Positions 19,421 through 30,458 of a stretch of 64,000 nt of DNA are shown one piece after another. Origin of the DNA: an uncultured Clostridia bacterium (lineage in GTDB: Bacteria > Bacillota > Clostridia > Oscillospirales > Oscillospiraceae). The first letter of the stretch is position 1. Every line of letters begins with the position of its first letter. Made by a program: the position numbers and the translations under genes. Under the pieces are notes generated by a model. That model did not search any database. It was not told where the DNA came from and saw only the letters and a program-made list of their open reading frames with translations. The stretch spans positions 1 through 64,000 of the forward strand of contig CAMOXI010000001.1 in assembly GCA_946628965.1 (NCBI GenBank). The letters run 5' to 3'.

Positions 19421-20518
19421 GTGAGCAATCTGATACAGAGGTTTTCTGCCATGAGAAAAACCGACAAAAGAAGCATATTGTCTCTACTGCTGGGGCTGGC
19501 GCTGCTGCTGACGGCCTGCGGCGCGGCGAGCCCTGCCGCCGAAACTCCGGACCCGGAGGCGGCGCAGCGCTCCTACCGCTATGTGGACAGCATGGACACG
19601 ATCATTGAGCTGACCGCCTACGGCAGCGCACGGGAAGAGGCCCTGGACGCCGCAGAGGCGGAAGTCCTGCGCTTGAACGACCTGCTCTCCATCGGCCTGG
19701 AGGACAGCGAGGTCTCCCGCCTGAACCGGGAGGGGAGCGGGACGCTGGGCCCGGACGCCGCCTATCTGGTAAAGCGCGCGCTGGAGATCTACGATTCCAC
19801 CGGCGGCGCCTTTGAGCCCACGATCTATCCACTGATGGTGCTCTGGGGCTTTACCGGTGGGGAGCATCACGTCCCCACGGAGGAGGAGCTGAGCGAGACC
19901 CTGGCCCTGGTCGGTGCTGACCGGGTCATCTTTGATGCCGAAACCGGCGAGATCACACTGGACACAGGCCAGGCCATCGACCTCGGCGGCATCGCCAAGG
20001 GCTACACCTCCGCGCGGATCATGGACATCTACCGGGAGCACGGGCTCACGTCGGGCCTTGTGAGCCTGGGCGGCAATGTCCAGTGCCTTGGCGCAAAGCC
20101 GGACGGCTCACGCTGGCGCATCGGCGTGCGCAACCCGGACACCGAGACCGGCGGCATCGTGGCCGTGGTGGCGGTGACCGATAAGGCGGTTATCTCCTCC
20201 GGCGGCTATGAGCGCTTCTTCGTGGACGAGGAGAGCGGCATCACTTACGAGCACATCATGGACCCGGCCACCGGCACCCCGGTGCGCAATGAACTGGCCC
20301 AGGTCACCATCGTGACGCCGGACGGCACGCTGGGCGACGGGCTCTCCACCGCGCTCTACATCATGGGGCTGGACGCCGCCGCCGACTACTGGCGGGCCCA
20401 CAGCGCGGAGTTTGACGCGGTCTTTGTGACACGCAGCGGGGAGATCTACGTCACCGCCGGTCTTGCCGACAGCGCCTCCGCCATCGAGGGCGGCGCGCCG
20501 CTGCAGTTTATTCAGTGA
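19421..20518 (+). CDS. apbE: FAD:protein FMN transferase (ApbE), lipoprotein
   Basis: MDTIIELTAYG, DLGGIAKGYTSARI, SLGGNVQCLGAKPDG, ISSGGYERFF, HIMDPATGTPV; lipobox LLTACG. Start may be 19451. Confidence 0.92.
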   Translation: MSNLIQRFSAMRKTDKRSILSLLLGLALLLTACGAASPAAETPDPEAAQRSYRYVDSMDTIIELTAYGSAREEALDAAEAEVLRLNDLLSIGLEDSEVSRLNREGSGTLGPDAAYLVKRALEIYDSTGGAFEPTIYPLMVLWGFTGGEHHVPTEEELSETLALVGADRVIFDAETGEITLDTGQAIDLGGIAKGYTSARIMDIYREHGLTSGLVSLGGNVQCLGAKPDGSRWRIGVRNPDTETGGIVAVVAVTDKAVISSGGYERFFVDEESGITYEHIMDPATGTPVRNELAQVTIVTPDGTLGDGLSTALYIMGLDAAADYWRAHSAEFDAVFVTRSGEIYVTAGLADSASAIEGGAPLQFIQ

Positions 20519-20550
20519 AGTACAGAGCGTGTTAAAATTTCCCGTCTGTC

Positions 20551-20579
20551 TTGACTTGCACGAGCGGGGACGGTATAGT
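20551..20579 (+). promoter_or_regulatory. Promoter for the tat operon
   Basis: TTGACT (20551-20556), 17 bp spacer, TATAGT (20574-20579). Confidence 0.6.
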
Positions 20580-20628
20580 TTTATCGCGATAAAAGGCGAA
20601 AACCATTTCGGCGAATGGAGGCGAAGGC

Positions 20629-21078
20629 ATGAAGATCGGCATCATGGAGCTGGTCGTGATCTTTATTGTGGCCCTTCTGGTGATCGGCCCGGATAAGCTG
20701 CCGCTCTATGCCAAGAAGCTGGGCGGCGCGCTGCGCGAGTTCCGCAAGGCGTCGGCGGACATGACCAAGGAGATCCGCGAGAATGTGGTGGAGCCGCTGG
20801 AGGAAGCCCAGAAGCCTCTGCGCGAGGCGATGGAGCCGCTGGAGGATCTGAACCGGGATCTCAACAAGAACCTGAAATCCGTGGAGAAGGATCTGAAGGG
20901 CATCGGCAAGACCAAGAAGGAAGAAAAAAGCGCGGAAGAGCCGGCCCCGGCGGCGGAGGCGGAAAGCCCCGCAGCCCCGGCTGAGGCGCCGGCACAGGAA
21001 CCCGCTCCGGCGGAGGAAGCGCCCACGGATGCGCCCGCTGCGGAAGAAAGCAAGGAAAACGGAGGAGAAAACGCATGA
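20629..21078 (+). CDS. Sec-independent protein translocase TatA/TatB family, long acidic tail
   Basis: GIMELVVIFIVALLVIGPDKLPLYAKKLGGALREFRKAS. Confidence 0.9.
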   Translation: MKIGIMELVVIFIVALLVIGPDKLPLYAKKLGGALREFRKASADMTKEIRENVVEPLEEAQKPLREAMEPLEDLNRDLNKNLKSVEKDLKGIGKTKKEEKSAEEPAPAAEAESPAAPAEAPAQEPAPAEEAPTDAPAAEESKENGGENA

Positions 21079-21296
21079 AACTCGGTGTACAGGAACTGAT
21101 CATCATTCTGGTTGTCGTTATCATCATCTTTGGGCCGACCCAGATCCCCAAGCTGACCAAGATGTTCGGCAAGAGCGTCAAGGGCTTCAAGGACGGCATG
21201 GCTGAGGAAGAGGAAGAGCTGGCCGCCGAGAAGAAGGCGAAGAAGAGCGAGGACAGAAAGTCTGAGGAGGCCGCCTCCGAGGATGAAAAAGAATAA
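21075..21296 (+). CDS. tatA: Twin-arginine translocase TatA family subunit
   Basis: LGVQELIIILVVVIIIFGPTQIPKLTKMFGKSVKGFKDG. Confidence 0.92.
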   Translation: MKLGVQELIIILVVVIIIFGPTQIPKLTKMFGKSVKGFKDGMAEEEEELAAEKKAKKSEDRKSEEAASEDEKE

Positions 21297-22068
21297 AGCC
21301 GCCGCCGTCGAAGACGACGGCAGCATGAGCCTCTCCGGCCACCTGCGGGAGCTGCGCAACCGGGTCGCGGTCTGCGTCGTGGTGCTGGTGCTGGGCTTCT
21401 TCGGCTGCCTGAGCATTGCCGGGAAGCTGGTGACCATGCTGACCGATCTGGGCACGGCCTATCAGTACAACTATGTCTACATCGCGCCGCAGGAGCTGCT
21501 GCTGGTCTACTTCAACCTGGCGCTGATCGGCGCGGTGGTGATCACCTTCCCCGTGCTGGCCTATGAGGCCTATGCCTTCTGCAGCCCGGGGCTGAGCCGA
21601 AAGGAGAGAACCAGCATCGCCCTGGCCCTGCTCGCCGGGACGCTGTTCTTTGTCATCGGCGTGGCCTTCGCGCGCTTTATCAGCGTGCCGTTCATGCTGC
21701 GCTTCCTGATCGGTTTTACCACCGAGGTGGAGGTCTCCGCCTCCATCAGCATCCAGGAATACGTGGGCTTTCTGATGACGGTGTTTCTGATTTTCGGCGC
21801 CGTGTTCGAGCTGCCGGTGATCTCCGTTCTGCTCACGAGCCTGGGCGTCCTGCGGGCCGAGTGGCTGATGAAGGGCCGCCGGGTCATGATCGTGCTGATC
21901 TTCGTGCTGGCTGCGATCATCACCCCGCCGGACATCGTGTCTCAGATCATGGTGGCCGTCCCCATGATCGGCCTGTATGAGCTGAGCATTCTGCTGAGCC
22001 GCCTCGTGATGAAGGCGAAAAAGAAAAAGGCCGATCCGGACGAGGATGAGGACGAGGAAGACGAATAA
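21283..22068 (+). CDS. tatC: Twin-arginine translocase subunit TatC
   Basis: MSLSGHLRELRNRVAVCVVVLV; multi-TM; TPPDIVSQIMVAVPMIGLYELSI. Confidence 0.94.
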   Translation: MKKNKAAAVEDDGSMSLSGHLRELRNRVAVCVVVLVLGFFGCLSIAGKLVTMLTDLGTAYQYNYVYIAPQELLLVYFNLALIGAVVITFPVLAYEAYAFCSPGLSRKERTSIALALLAGTLFFVIGVAFARFISVPFMLRFLIGFTTEVEVSASISIQEYVGFLMTVFLIFGAVFELPVISVLLTSLGVLRAEWLMKGRRVMIVLIFVLAAIITPPDIVSQIMVAVPMIGLYELSILLSRLVMKAKKKKADPDEDEDEEDE

Positions 22069-22074
22069 CAAACG

Positions 22075-22103
22075 AAAATGGGCTGCTTGTGCAGCCCTTT
22101 TTC
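22075..22103 (+). terminator. Intrinsic terminator after tatC
   Basis: AATGGGCTGC-TTGT-GCAGCCCTTTTT. Confidence 0.7.
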
Positions 22104-22139
22104 TGTCCACAAATAAAGCTGTGATTCCACTTTTTCAGA

Positions 22140-22168
22140 TTGACAGAACAGGGAAAGTCGGGTACAAT
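22140..22168 (+). promoter_or_regulatory. Promoter for nrfA operon
   Basis: TTGACA (22140-22145), 17 bp spacer, TACAAT (22163-22168). Confidence 0.7.
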
Positions 22169-22214
22169 GATTTGTGTAGAAAAGTGCCCGAAAGGGTGAT
22201 ATAAAGTACAAAAA

Positions 22215-23513
22215 ATGATGGAGGTCGTCATGAAAAAGGAGAGTAAGAGACTCCTGCTGGACCTGGCGGTCATGGTCGTCTGCGCCGTGCTGTGTCTGGT
22301 CCTGCTCACTGGCGTGTTCCCCAGGGGGCCGATGGCCCTCGCAGCCGCTCCCACCAATGAAGTTTCCGCCGACGGGATCCGTATCGCCAAGGTGGAGAAG
22401 ACCGGTTCCGGCATCACGATGCTGACCGCCAAGGACTGGGAGAGCGCTTATCCCGAGATCTATGCGGCATATTCCATGAACAGCGAGAACAAGGACGCCG
22501 AGGACTATGTGGCGGATTACCCCATGATCTCCACCCTGTTTGAGGGTTACGGCTTCGCCAAGTTCTACGGCGGCGCCCGCGGCCACACCTATGTGATCGA
22601 GGACGTGACCAGCACTGGCCGTCCCCACGCGATGGCAAACTGCTTTACCTGCAAAACGCCGGACTTCACCGTCATGGCCAACGAGATGGGCGACGCGGCC
22701 TACTCCCTGGCTTTTGAGGACGTGCTGCAGCAGGTGAACGAGCCCCTGAGCTGCTACAACTGCCACGGCAACACCGGCAGCACCCTGATGGTGACCCACC
22801 AGTATCTGGCCAAGGCCCTCGGCAGCGACCTGAACAAGGTCGACGCCGCAACGCTGACCTGCGGCCAGTGTCACGTGGATTACTACTTCGATCCCGCGAC
22901 CAAGGCCACCACGCTTCCCTACACCAGCCTCGCCACCATGAATCCCGACGACATGCTGGAGTATTACAACAGCCTGATGGTGGACGGCCAGGTCTTTGCC
23001 GACTATGTCCACGCAAGCTCCGGCGTGCGCCAGATCATGATCAACCACCCCGAGTTTGAGACCTTCGCCGGCAAGGGCAGCGTGCACTACGGCACCTTCA
23101 CTTGCGCGGACTGCCATATGGGCACCGTCACGAAGGACGACGGCACGACCTATCCCGACCACTATCTCCGCAGCCCGCTGGACAATCAGGAGCTGATCGA
23201 CAGCACCTGTTCCAAGTGCCATGAGGATCTGCCCGGCTTCGTGCACGGCATCCAGGAGAAGGCCGAGGCCCGCACCTATGACATCGGCTACAAGCTGGAG
23301 GATCTGATCAACCAGATCACCGCAGCGGCGAGCAGCGGCGAGTATACCGACGAGGAGCTGGACGCCATCCGCATGAGCTACCGCAACGCCCAGTTCTACT
23401 GGAACTTCGTGTTCGTCGAGAACAGCGAGGGCGCGCACAACTCCAAGCTCACGAATGAGTGCCTGGACAAGTCCGAGGCCCTGATCGCCGAGACCCTGGC
23501 CCTGTTCCACTGA
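22215..23513 (+). CDS. nrfA: Ammonia-forming cytochrome c nitrite reductase (NrfA), pentaheme
   Basis: Five heme motifs: CFTCK, CYNCH, CGQCH, CADCH, CSKCH; N-terminal export signal; followed by resB/ccsA. Confidence 0.93.
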   Translation: MMEVVMKKESKRLLLDLAVMVVCAVLCLVLLTGVFPRGPMALAAAPTNEVSADGIRIAKVEKTGSGITMLTAKDWESAYPEIYAAYSMNSENKDAEDYVADYPMISTLFEGYGFAKFYGGARGHTYVIEDVTSTGRPHAMANCFTCKTPDFTVMANEMGDAAYSLAFEDVLQQVNEPLSCYNCHGNTGSTLMVTHQYLAKALGSDLNKVDAATLTCGQCHVDYYFDPATKATTLPYTSLATMNPDDMLEYYNSLMVDGQVFADYVHASSGVRQIMINHPEFETFAGKGSVHYGTFTCADCHMGTVTKDDGTTYPDHYLRSPLDNQELIDSTCSKCHEDLPGFVHGIQEKAEARTYDIGYKLEDLINQITAAASSGEYTDEELDAIRMSYRNAQFYWNFVFVENSEGAHNSKLTNECLDKSEALIAETLALFH

Positions 23514-23535
23514 GCCGCTTCTGAAAACCGAGACT

Positions 23536-23562
23536 GCCGTCCCGCCCATCGGGCGGGGCGGC
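23536..23562 (+). terminator. GC-rich hairpin between nrfA and resB
   Basis: GCCGTCCCGCCC-ATC-GGGCGGGGCGGC. Confidence 0.55.
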
Positions 23563-23584
23563 TTTCCTTTTCTTTGAGGACATT

Positions 23585-24841
23585 ATGAAAAAAGTATTCA
23601 ACTTCCTGCGCTCCATGCGCTTCGGCATCATTCTTCTGCTGCTGATTGCCGCCTGCTCCGTGGTAGGCTCCGTGATCCCGCAGGATCGGGGCGCCGCCTG
23701 GTACGCGCAGAACTATACCTCCATCCACGCCTACCTGCTGATGCTGGGGCTGGATCATGTGTTCCGGGGCTGGTTTTTCATCACGCTGCTGGTGCTGCTG
23801 TGCCTGAATCTGAGCCTCTGCTCCATCCTCCGCATCCGCACTGTGGTGAAGAGCGGGGAGAAAGCGGAGGAGAAGATCGCCCGGCTTCCCGATGCGGTGA
23901 AGCTGGATGCGGAGGGCGTCTCGCTCCTGAAAGAGCATCTGCAGTCTCTGCACTGCCGGGAGACGGCTTTCGGCGATGCGACTGTTTACAGCAAAAACGG
24001 CATCGGCCGCTACGGCACCTTTATCACCCATCTCGCAATCCTGCTGACGGTGATCTTCGGCGCGGCGGCGCTCTACAGCCCGACGGTGATCGATCAGAGC
24101 TGTCTGCCGGGGGAAGCACTTACGATGGAGGACGGCACCCAAATCGAGGTGCAGAGCTTCCACATCGAAAACGAACTGGGGGATCTGGACTTTGAGAGTG
24201 TCCTGCGTGTGGCCCTGCCGGACGGGCGCGTCAGCGACTGGCGGCCGGTCAGCGTGAACCATCCGCTCTCCTTCGGACACTATAAGATCTACCAGCAGAC
24301 CTACGGCACGGCGGGCTCTGTCACCGTGCGCAATCTCTCTACCGGCGGCGCGGATGATTTTACCCTGACGGAATCCTGCTTCCTGACCTCGGACGGCGTC
24401 AACGGCGTCTGGTATGAGGCCCTCTATCCCGGCTATCTCCGGGATGAGGACGGCGGCTTTACGCTCATCACCTCTACCTCCGGCAGCTATACCGATCCCG
24501 TGTACCAGATCCTGCTGGCGACGGACGGGGAGTATACCCCGGTGCTGGCCTTCCCGGGCGAGGACCTGACGGTGGGGGAGATGGAGTACGCTTTCAACGA
24601 CCCGGTGGAGTACCCCGGCCTTCGCATCAAGCGGACGCCGCCCCTGGTGAATGCCCTGCTCTGCGCAAGCTTCGTGCTGATGATCCTGGGCCTGTACATC
24701 ACCTTTTTCCTGCAGCCTGTCCTGGTCAAAACAGACCCGGAGGGATATATCGTGGGCGGACCGAAACCGGAGACCATGCGCATGGAACTGGGACTGCTGC
24801 TCCGGGAGCATGAGCGGGACAAGGAGGCATCATCATGTTAA
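23585..24841 (+). CDS. resB: Cytochrome c biogenesis protein ResB
   Basis: FNFLRSMRFGIILLLLIAACSVVGSVIPQ; multi-TM plus extracytoplasmic domain; adjacent to ccsA. Confidence 0.9.
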   Translation: MKKVFNFLRSMRFGIILLLLIAACSVVGSVIPQDRGAAWYAQNYTSIHAYLLMLGLDHVFRGWFFITLLVLLCLNLSLCSILRIRTVVKSGEKAEEKIARLPDAVKLDAEGVSLLKEHLQSLHCRETAFGDATVYSKNGIGRYGTFITHLAILLTVIFGAAALYSPTVIDQSCLPGEALTMEDGTQIEVQSFHIENELGDLDFESVLRVALPDGRVSDWRPVSVNHPLSFGHYKIYQQTYGTAGSVTVRNLSTGGADDFTLTESCFLTSDGVNGVWYEALYPGYLRDEDGGFTLITSTSGSYTDPVYQILLATDGEYTPVLAFPGEDLTVGEMEYAFNDPVEYPGLRIKRTPPLVNALLCASFVLMILGLYITFFLQPVLVKTDPEGYIVGGPKPETMRMELGLLLREHERDKEASSC

Positions 24842-25629
24842 ACATCATCTTTTTCGCGGCGCTGGTGCTGTATTTCGCGGCGTCTGTGCTGGAGTTTGCA
24901 GGCGTCAGCTTCAAAAAGGAGAAGCTGCTGAAGGCGGCCTGGTGGATCTTCGTGGCGGGCTTTGCGCTGCACACGGCCTATTTCATCGCCCGCGGCGTCA
25001 AGGCGGGGCGCGTGCCGCTGGCAAACCAGTTCGAGTTCTCCATGGCCTTCTCCTGGGGCATCGCGGCGCTGCTGATCATGTTTCAGAAACGGCTGCACGC
25101 GGAGTGGCTCTCGGTGGCGGCCATGCCCATGGCCTTTCTTGTACTCTCCTACGCGGCGCTCAAGCCCATGGAGATCACCGAGCTGATGCCCGCCCTCAAG
25201 AGCACCTGGTTTGTGTTCCACATCGGCTCCGCCATGTTCAGTTACTCGGCCTTCGTGCTGGCCGGCTGCGCGGGGCTCCGCTACCTGCTGATGAGCCGCA
25301 AGGACAAGGAGCCGGATGAACTCAAGCTCCGGCAGATGGACTTCATGGCCTACCGCCTGATCGCCCTGGGCTTCCTGCTGCTGACGGTCACGATCCTGAG
25401 CGGCGCCATCTGGGCCGAGCAGGCCTGGTCCTCCTTCTGGACCTGGGACCCCAAGGAGGTCTGGGCACTGATCACCTGGATCATCTACGCGGTGTATCTG
25501 CACCTGCATCTGCGCAAAAATGCCAACGCGAAGATGCTGGCCTGGTATGTGGTGATCGCGGTGCCGGTGGTGCTCTTCACCTTCGCAGGTGTCAACACTC
25601 TGATGCCCGGCCTGCACAGCTACGGCTGA
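24835..25629 (+). CDS. ccsA: Cytochrome c biogenesis protein CcsA/ResC
   Basis: WW-domain-like EQAWSSFWTWDPKEVWALITWIIYAVYLHLHL heme-handling motif. Confidence 0.93.
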   Translation: MLNIIFFAALVLYFAASVLEFAGVSFKKEKLLKAAWWIFVAGFALHTAYFIARGVKAGRVPLANQFEFSMAFSWGIAALLIMFQKRLHAEWLSVAAMPMAFLVLSYAALKPMEITELMPALKSTWFVFHIGSAMFSYSAFVLAGCAGLRYLLMSRKDKEPDELKLRQMDFMAYRLIALGFLLLTVTILSGAIWAEQAWSSFWTWDPKEVWALITWIIYAVYLHLHLRKNANAKMLAWYVVIAVPVVLFTFAGVNTLMPGLHSYG

Positions 25630-25663
25630 TGAATGGTCAGTGATGAGTGGTTAGTGGCCAGTA
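25629..25663. repeat. 7-bp tandem repeat array (five units)
   Basis: ATGAATG|GTCAGTG|ATGAGTG|GTTAGTG|GCCAGTA. Confidence 0.8.
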
Positions 25664-25670
25664 TTTATAC

Positions 25671-25710
25671 CAAACGGCCTTTGAGAAAATGCTTTCTCAA
25701 AGGCCGTTTG
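25671..25710. terminator. Bidirectional terminator, 18-bp perfect stem
   Basis: CAAACGGCCTTTGAGAAA-ATGC-TTTCTCAAAGGCCGTTTG between convergent ccsA and esterase genes. Confidence 0.85.
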
Positions 25711-25714
25711 CTAT

Positions 25715-26752
25715 TTATTGCACCTGGTCAAGCGCGTCCTGCAGCCAGGCGACTCTTGTGTCCAGCACCTCTCGCACGACTTCGTTCTGAACGTCGCCGT
25801 CAAAGCCGTGGTACGCGCCCGGGATCTCCTGCAGCGTCACGTCCACGCCGGCTTCCTTCATCTTCCCTGCGTAGGCGATGTCCTGATCACATAGAGTGTC
25901 CATCTCCGCGGCTTCCACATGGGTGGGAGGATAGGCCGGGAAGCTCTCGTGCTCCATGGGCACGGCGTAGTCGGCGCTCGTCGGCTCATAGCCGTTCAGG
26001 TACAGCTTCCACATGCGGATGTTGGCCTCCCGCGGCCAGGTGGCGTGTTCATAGGTTTTGAGCGAGGGATAGTGCTGCGCCCGGTCGGTGACGGGATAGA
26101 TCAGCATCTGCGCGCAGGGCGTCAGCAGCCCTTCGTCGCAGCAGCGGTGCGTGACCTCCGCGGCGAGGCAGCCGCCCGCGCTGTCGCCGTAGATCATCAC
26201 CCGATCCAAATCGGTGAGCGGGGAGGCGGCGATCCACTTGAGCGTGTCATAGCAGTCGTCCAGTGGGGTGGGGTAGGGCGCGCCCAGCGAGATGCGGTAC
26301 TGGGGCAGCACGACCCGGCAGTGGAGCTCGTCGGCATAGACAGCGCCCATGTCGAGCTGGCTGTTCATCATGGTCAGGAAGAAGGCGCCGCCGTGGCAGA
26401 AGAGCATGGTGGGCAGTGTTTCGCTCTCGCAGCCCTCCGGCTCCAGAATGTAACCGCCGATCGTATAGCCGTCCCGGGCCGTGACGCGCAGCTCCTTCTT
26501 CACGACGCCCTCCGGGGCTTTCCAGGCGGCGGTCATGCCGTTATCCAGCAGGTTGCACCAGCGGATGTAGAGATCGGCGAACACGTCGTCGTACTTGAAG
26601 TCCACGCCTGGCCCCGGCTGGGGAAGCGCGGGATCGTAGGGGTAATCCTTGACGTGGGTGTTGATCCGGCATACGCAGACGATGGTGAATACCAGGATCG
26701 GCAGCAGGACGACTGCCAACGGAATCCAGAGCCCTCTGTGCTTTCTTTTCAT
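25715..26752 (-). CDS. Alpha/beta hydrolase (acetyl esterase/lipase family)
   Basis: LFCHGGAFF (HGG motif), IYGDSAGGCLAAE, C-terminal IPGAYHGFD. Confidence 0.9.
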   Translation of the reverse strand: MKRKHRGLWIPLAVVLLPILVFTIVCVCRINTHVKDYPYDPALPQPGPGVDFKYDDVFADLYIRWCNLLDNGMTAAWKAPEGVVKKELRVTARDGYTIGGYILEPEGCESETLPTMLFCHGGAFFLTMMNSQLDMGAVYADELHCRVVLPQYRISLGAPYPTPLDDCYDTLKWIAASPLTDLDRVMIYGDSAGGCLAAEVTHRCCDEGLLTPCAQMLIYPVTDRAQHYPSLKTYEHATWPREANIRMWKLYLNGYEPTSADYAVPMEHESFPAYPPTHVEAAEMDTLCDQDIAYAGKMKEAGVDVTLQEIPGAYHGFDGDVQNEVVREVLDTRVAWLQDALDQVQ

Positions 26753-26866
26753 GGCCGTAATCCTTTCTCACTTTGCTTCTATTTTTATCCATTATAAGAG
26801 AAAAGGAAGCGCCGAACCGTCTGTTCTCGCAAACGGTCGTCGCTTTCGCACAAATGGTAGAACAGG

Positions 26867-26900
26867 CAAACGCCGCAGTCAACTGACTGTGGCGTTTGCT
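26867..26900. terminator. Hairpin terminator downstream of HAD phosphatase
   Basis: GCAAACGCCGCAGTCA-AC-TGACTGTGGCGTTTGC. Confidence 0.65.
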
Positions 26901-26902
26901 AT

Positions 26903-27523
26903 TCACAGCTGTTTTACCGGGATGCCGGCCTCGTTCAGTTCACGGCGGAGACGGGCCATGTCGTTTAAAAACACCGTGGCCTGCATGCCGGAGAGCCAGG
27001 CCCCGTCCACATTGATGATGCTGTCGTCGATGAAGAAGCACTCGGCGGGGTCGAGATCGTACTGCCGGTAGAGCTCGGCATAGATCTCCCGCTCGGGCTT
27101 GAGCATCTTCACGTCCGCAGAGACGATGCGCCCGTCGAAGCACTCGGAGCCGGGGATGCGGTGAAAGTACTCGGCGAGGTAGCTCGTGGCATTGGAGAGG
27201 AGATACACCCCGTAGCCCAGACTCTTCACCTCGCGCACCAGATCGGCCATGCCGGGGATGGGCACAAGCTCGCCCTTCCACCAGTCGTAGACGCAGTGCC
27301 GCGCAGCCTCGTGCAGCCGCTCGGGCAGACGGCGGCAGATGCGCGCATAACCCTCGTCGGAGCTCATCCAGCCGTGGTCCATGGCAGCCCACTCGGCGCA
27401 GTGGAAGACCTCCCGCAGGAGCGTCTCGGAATCTTCTTCATTCAGCTTTTCTCTGGCCACAATGGCCGCCGGGTCCCACTCAATGAGGACCCGGCCCATA
27501 TCGAAAATAACGTTTTTGATCAT
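26903..27523 (-). CDS. HAD-family phosphatase
   Basis: IKNVIFDMGRVLIEWDP; LLSNATSYL; ECFFIDDSIINVDGA. Confidence 0.88.
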   Translation of the reverse strand: MIKNVIFDMGRVLIEWDPAAIVAREKLNEEDSETLLREVFHCAEWAAMDHGWMSSDEGYARICRRLPERLHEAARHCVYDWWKGELVPIPGMADLVREVKSLGYGVYLLSNATSYLAEYFHRIPGSECFDGRIVSADVKMLKPEREIYAELYRQYDLDPAECFFIDDSIINVDGAWLSGMQATVFLNDMARLRRELNEAGIPVKQL

Positions 27524-29420
27524 GCTTTACTGCTTTCCTTCTTCCTGAAAAATGCGGAGATCTTCTCCATGCGTTTTCTCCTCCGGTCGCGGGCCTCCAG
27601 CCGCTCGCCCAGGTCGCGGGCACCCACGCCGTAGACCAGGTAGAGGATCAGACCGGAGACGATCATGATAAACACCGTGGAGGCGCAGCGGCGGCCCGAC
27701 GCGTTGACGTTGTAGCCGTACAGGCCCTCCTCGCGGCACATGGCCTGGATGACCATGGCGTAGCTGGTGCCGTAGGTGCTGGCGAAGGTGGCGGACATGT
27801 CGTACTCGGTGAAGAGGGCGTTGAAGTTCAGGGCGAACACGGCCAGCACCGAGGGCAGGATGATCGGCAGCTTCACCAGCAGGAAGGTGTAGATCCCGCT
27901 GGCGCCCAGGTTCTTGGCGGCGTCCTCCAGCTCCTCGTCTATCGAGTAGAAGCTGGCCTTGATCATGCGCAAACTGAATGGCAGCTTCGTCACCGTATAG
28001 GCCATGACGATCAGGAAGCGGACATTCTGCGCGTAATAGAGATTCTGATTGCCCACATACCAGATGGCGTCGGAATTGAAGTAAGTGCGGTAGGAGTAGC
28101 AGATCAGGATCGTGGGCAGCAGCCAGGGGAAGAGTAGGGCGTATTCCAGCACAACGCCGGTGCCCTTGTTCTTTTTCTTGAAGATGTAGTTGCAGGCAAC
28201 CACCACGATCACGCAGGCCAGCGCCGCCGCCAGCGCGGAGAGGATGAAGCTGAGTTTGATGCCGCCCAGCGTCGCCTCATTGGCGAAGACGCCGGAGATG
28301 GAGCCCTCGCGGGTCTTGTACTTGCCGCGGCTGGTGAGATACTGATAATCCTGCTGCCCGAAGTAGTTGATGAGCGTCCACTGGGTCAGATCCAGCTTTT
28401 TCAGGCGGATGGCCGAATAGGTCTGGAAGGAGAAGATGATGATCATCACCACGGGGGTCATGTAGATGATGAAGAGCACATAGGCGTAGATATGCGCCAG
28501 GATGTTAGCCACAGGATTCGTGATCTTCTGCTTCTGGAGCTTTGCCTTGGTCTTGGAGACGGAGAGGTAATGCCCCTTGCGCTCGTAAGCCGAGAGCACC
28601 GTCAGCAGCACGATGGTGAACATCGCCAGAATAATGGAGAGCAGGGCCGCGCGGGCCTGGGGGAAGGCCTCGTCCGCGGTGGAGGAGCCGGCCAGACGCA
28701 CGATCTCGGGGTTGATGGAGTCATAGCCCAGCAGGGTCGGGGCGGACATGGCGCAGAGGCCGGTGATGAAGGTCATGACCGTGAGCGAGAACATGGTGGG
28801 GATCAGCGTGGGGAAGACCACCTTCCACAGCACCTTGAAGGGCTTGGCGCCCATGTTGCGCGCGGCCTCCACGGTGTTGTAGTCGATGCCGCGGATGGCG
28901 TTTCTCAAAAAGAGCATGTGGTTGGAGGTGCAGGCGAAGGTCATGGTGAACAGGACCGCGTTGAAGCCCGAGAACCAGCTGGTGTTGAAGTCGGGGAAGG
29001 CGTTTTTCATGGCGGTGGTCAGGATCCCGTCGCCCGCGTAGAGGAACATGTAACCCGTGACCAGCGCAACGCCGGAGTAGATCATCGTGGTCATGTAGCC
29101 CATGCGCAGGATGCGCGCACCTTTGATGTCAAAGTACTCCGTGAGCAGCACGATGGACACGCCGATCACGTTCACCGTGATCACAAGGCAGATGGCAAGC
29201 TTCAGCGAGTTCCATACGTATTTGCCCATGGAGCCCGCCAGGAAGAAGCGGATGACGGCGAAGGCGTCCCGCTCACCGGCGGCATTCCTGGTGTTGAAGA
29301 TGCTGGTCAGGGTGTTGAGACAGGGCAGGAGCATGAAGCCGAAGAAGAGGTAGGCAAAGAAGCACACGCCCACCAGGCGGACAAAGAGCTCCGGCCGGAT
29401 CTTGCGATCAAGCGTCTGGC

Positions 29421-29424
<4 letters not shown>
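27520..29424 (-). CDS. ABC transporter permease with two fused permease domains (ferric iron/polyamine-type)
   Basis: 634 aa; two permease signatures: NTVEAARNMGAKPFKVLWKVVFPTLIPT and DEELEDAAKNLGASGIYTFLLVKLPIILPS. Confidence 0.9.

Positions 29425-30458
<1,034 letters not shown>

Noticed and set aside
25629-25663. Considered whether the short tandem repeats could be a CRISPR array
   Set aside because: Units are 7 bp, degenerate and contiguous with no spacers; no cas genes in the window.
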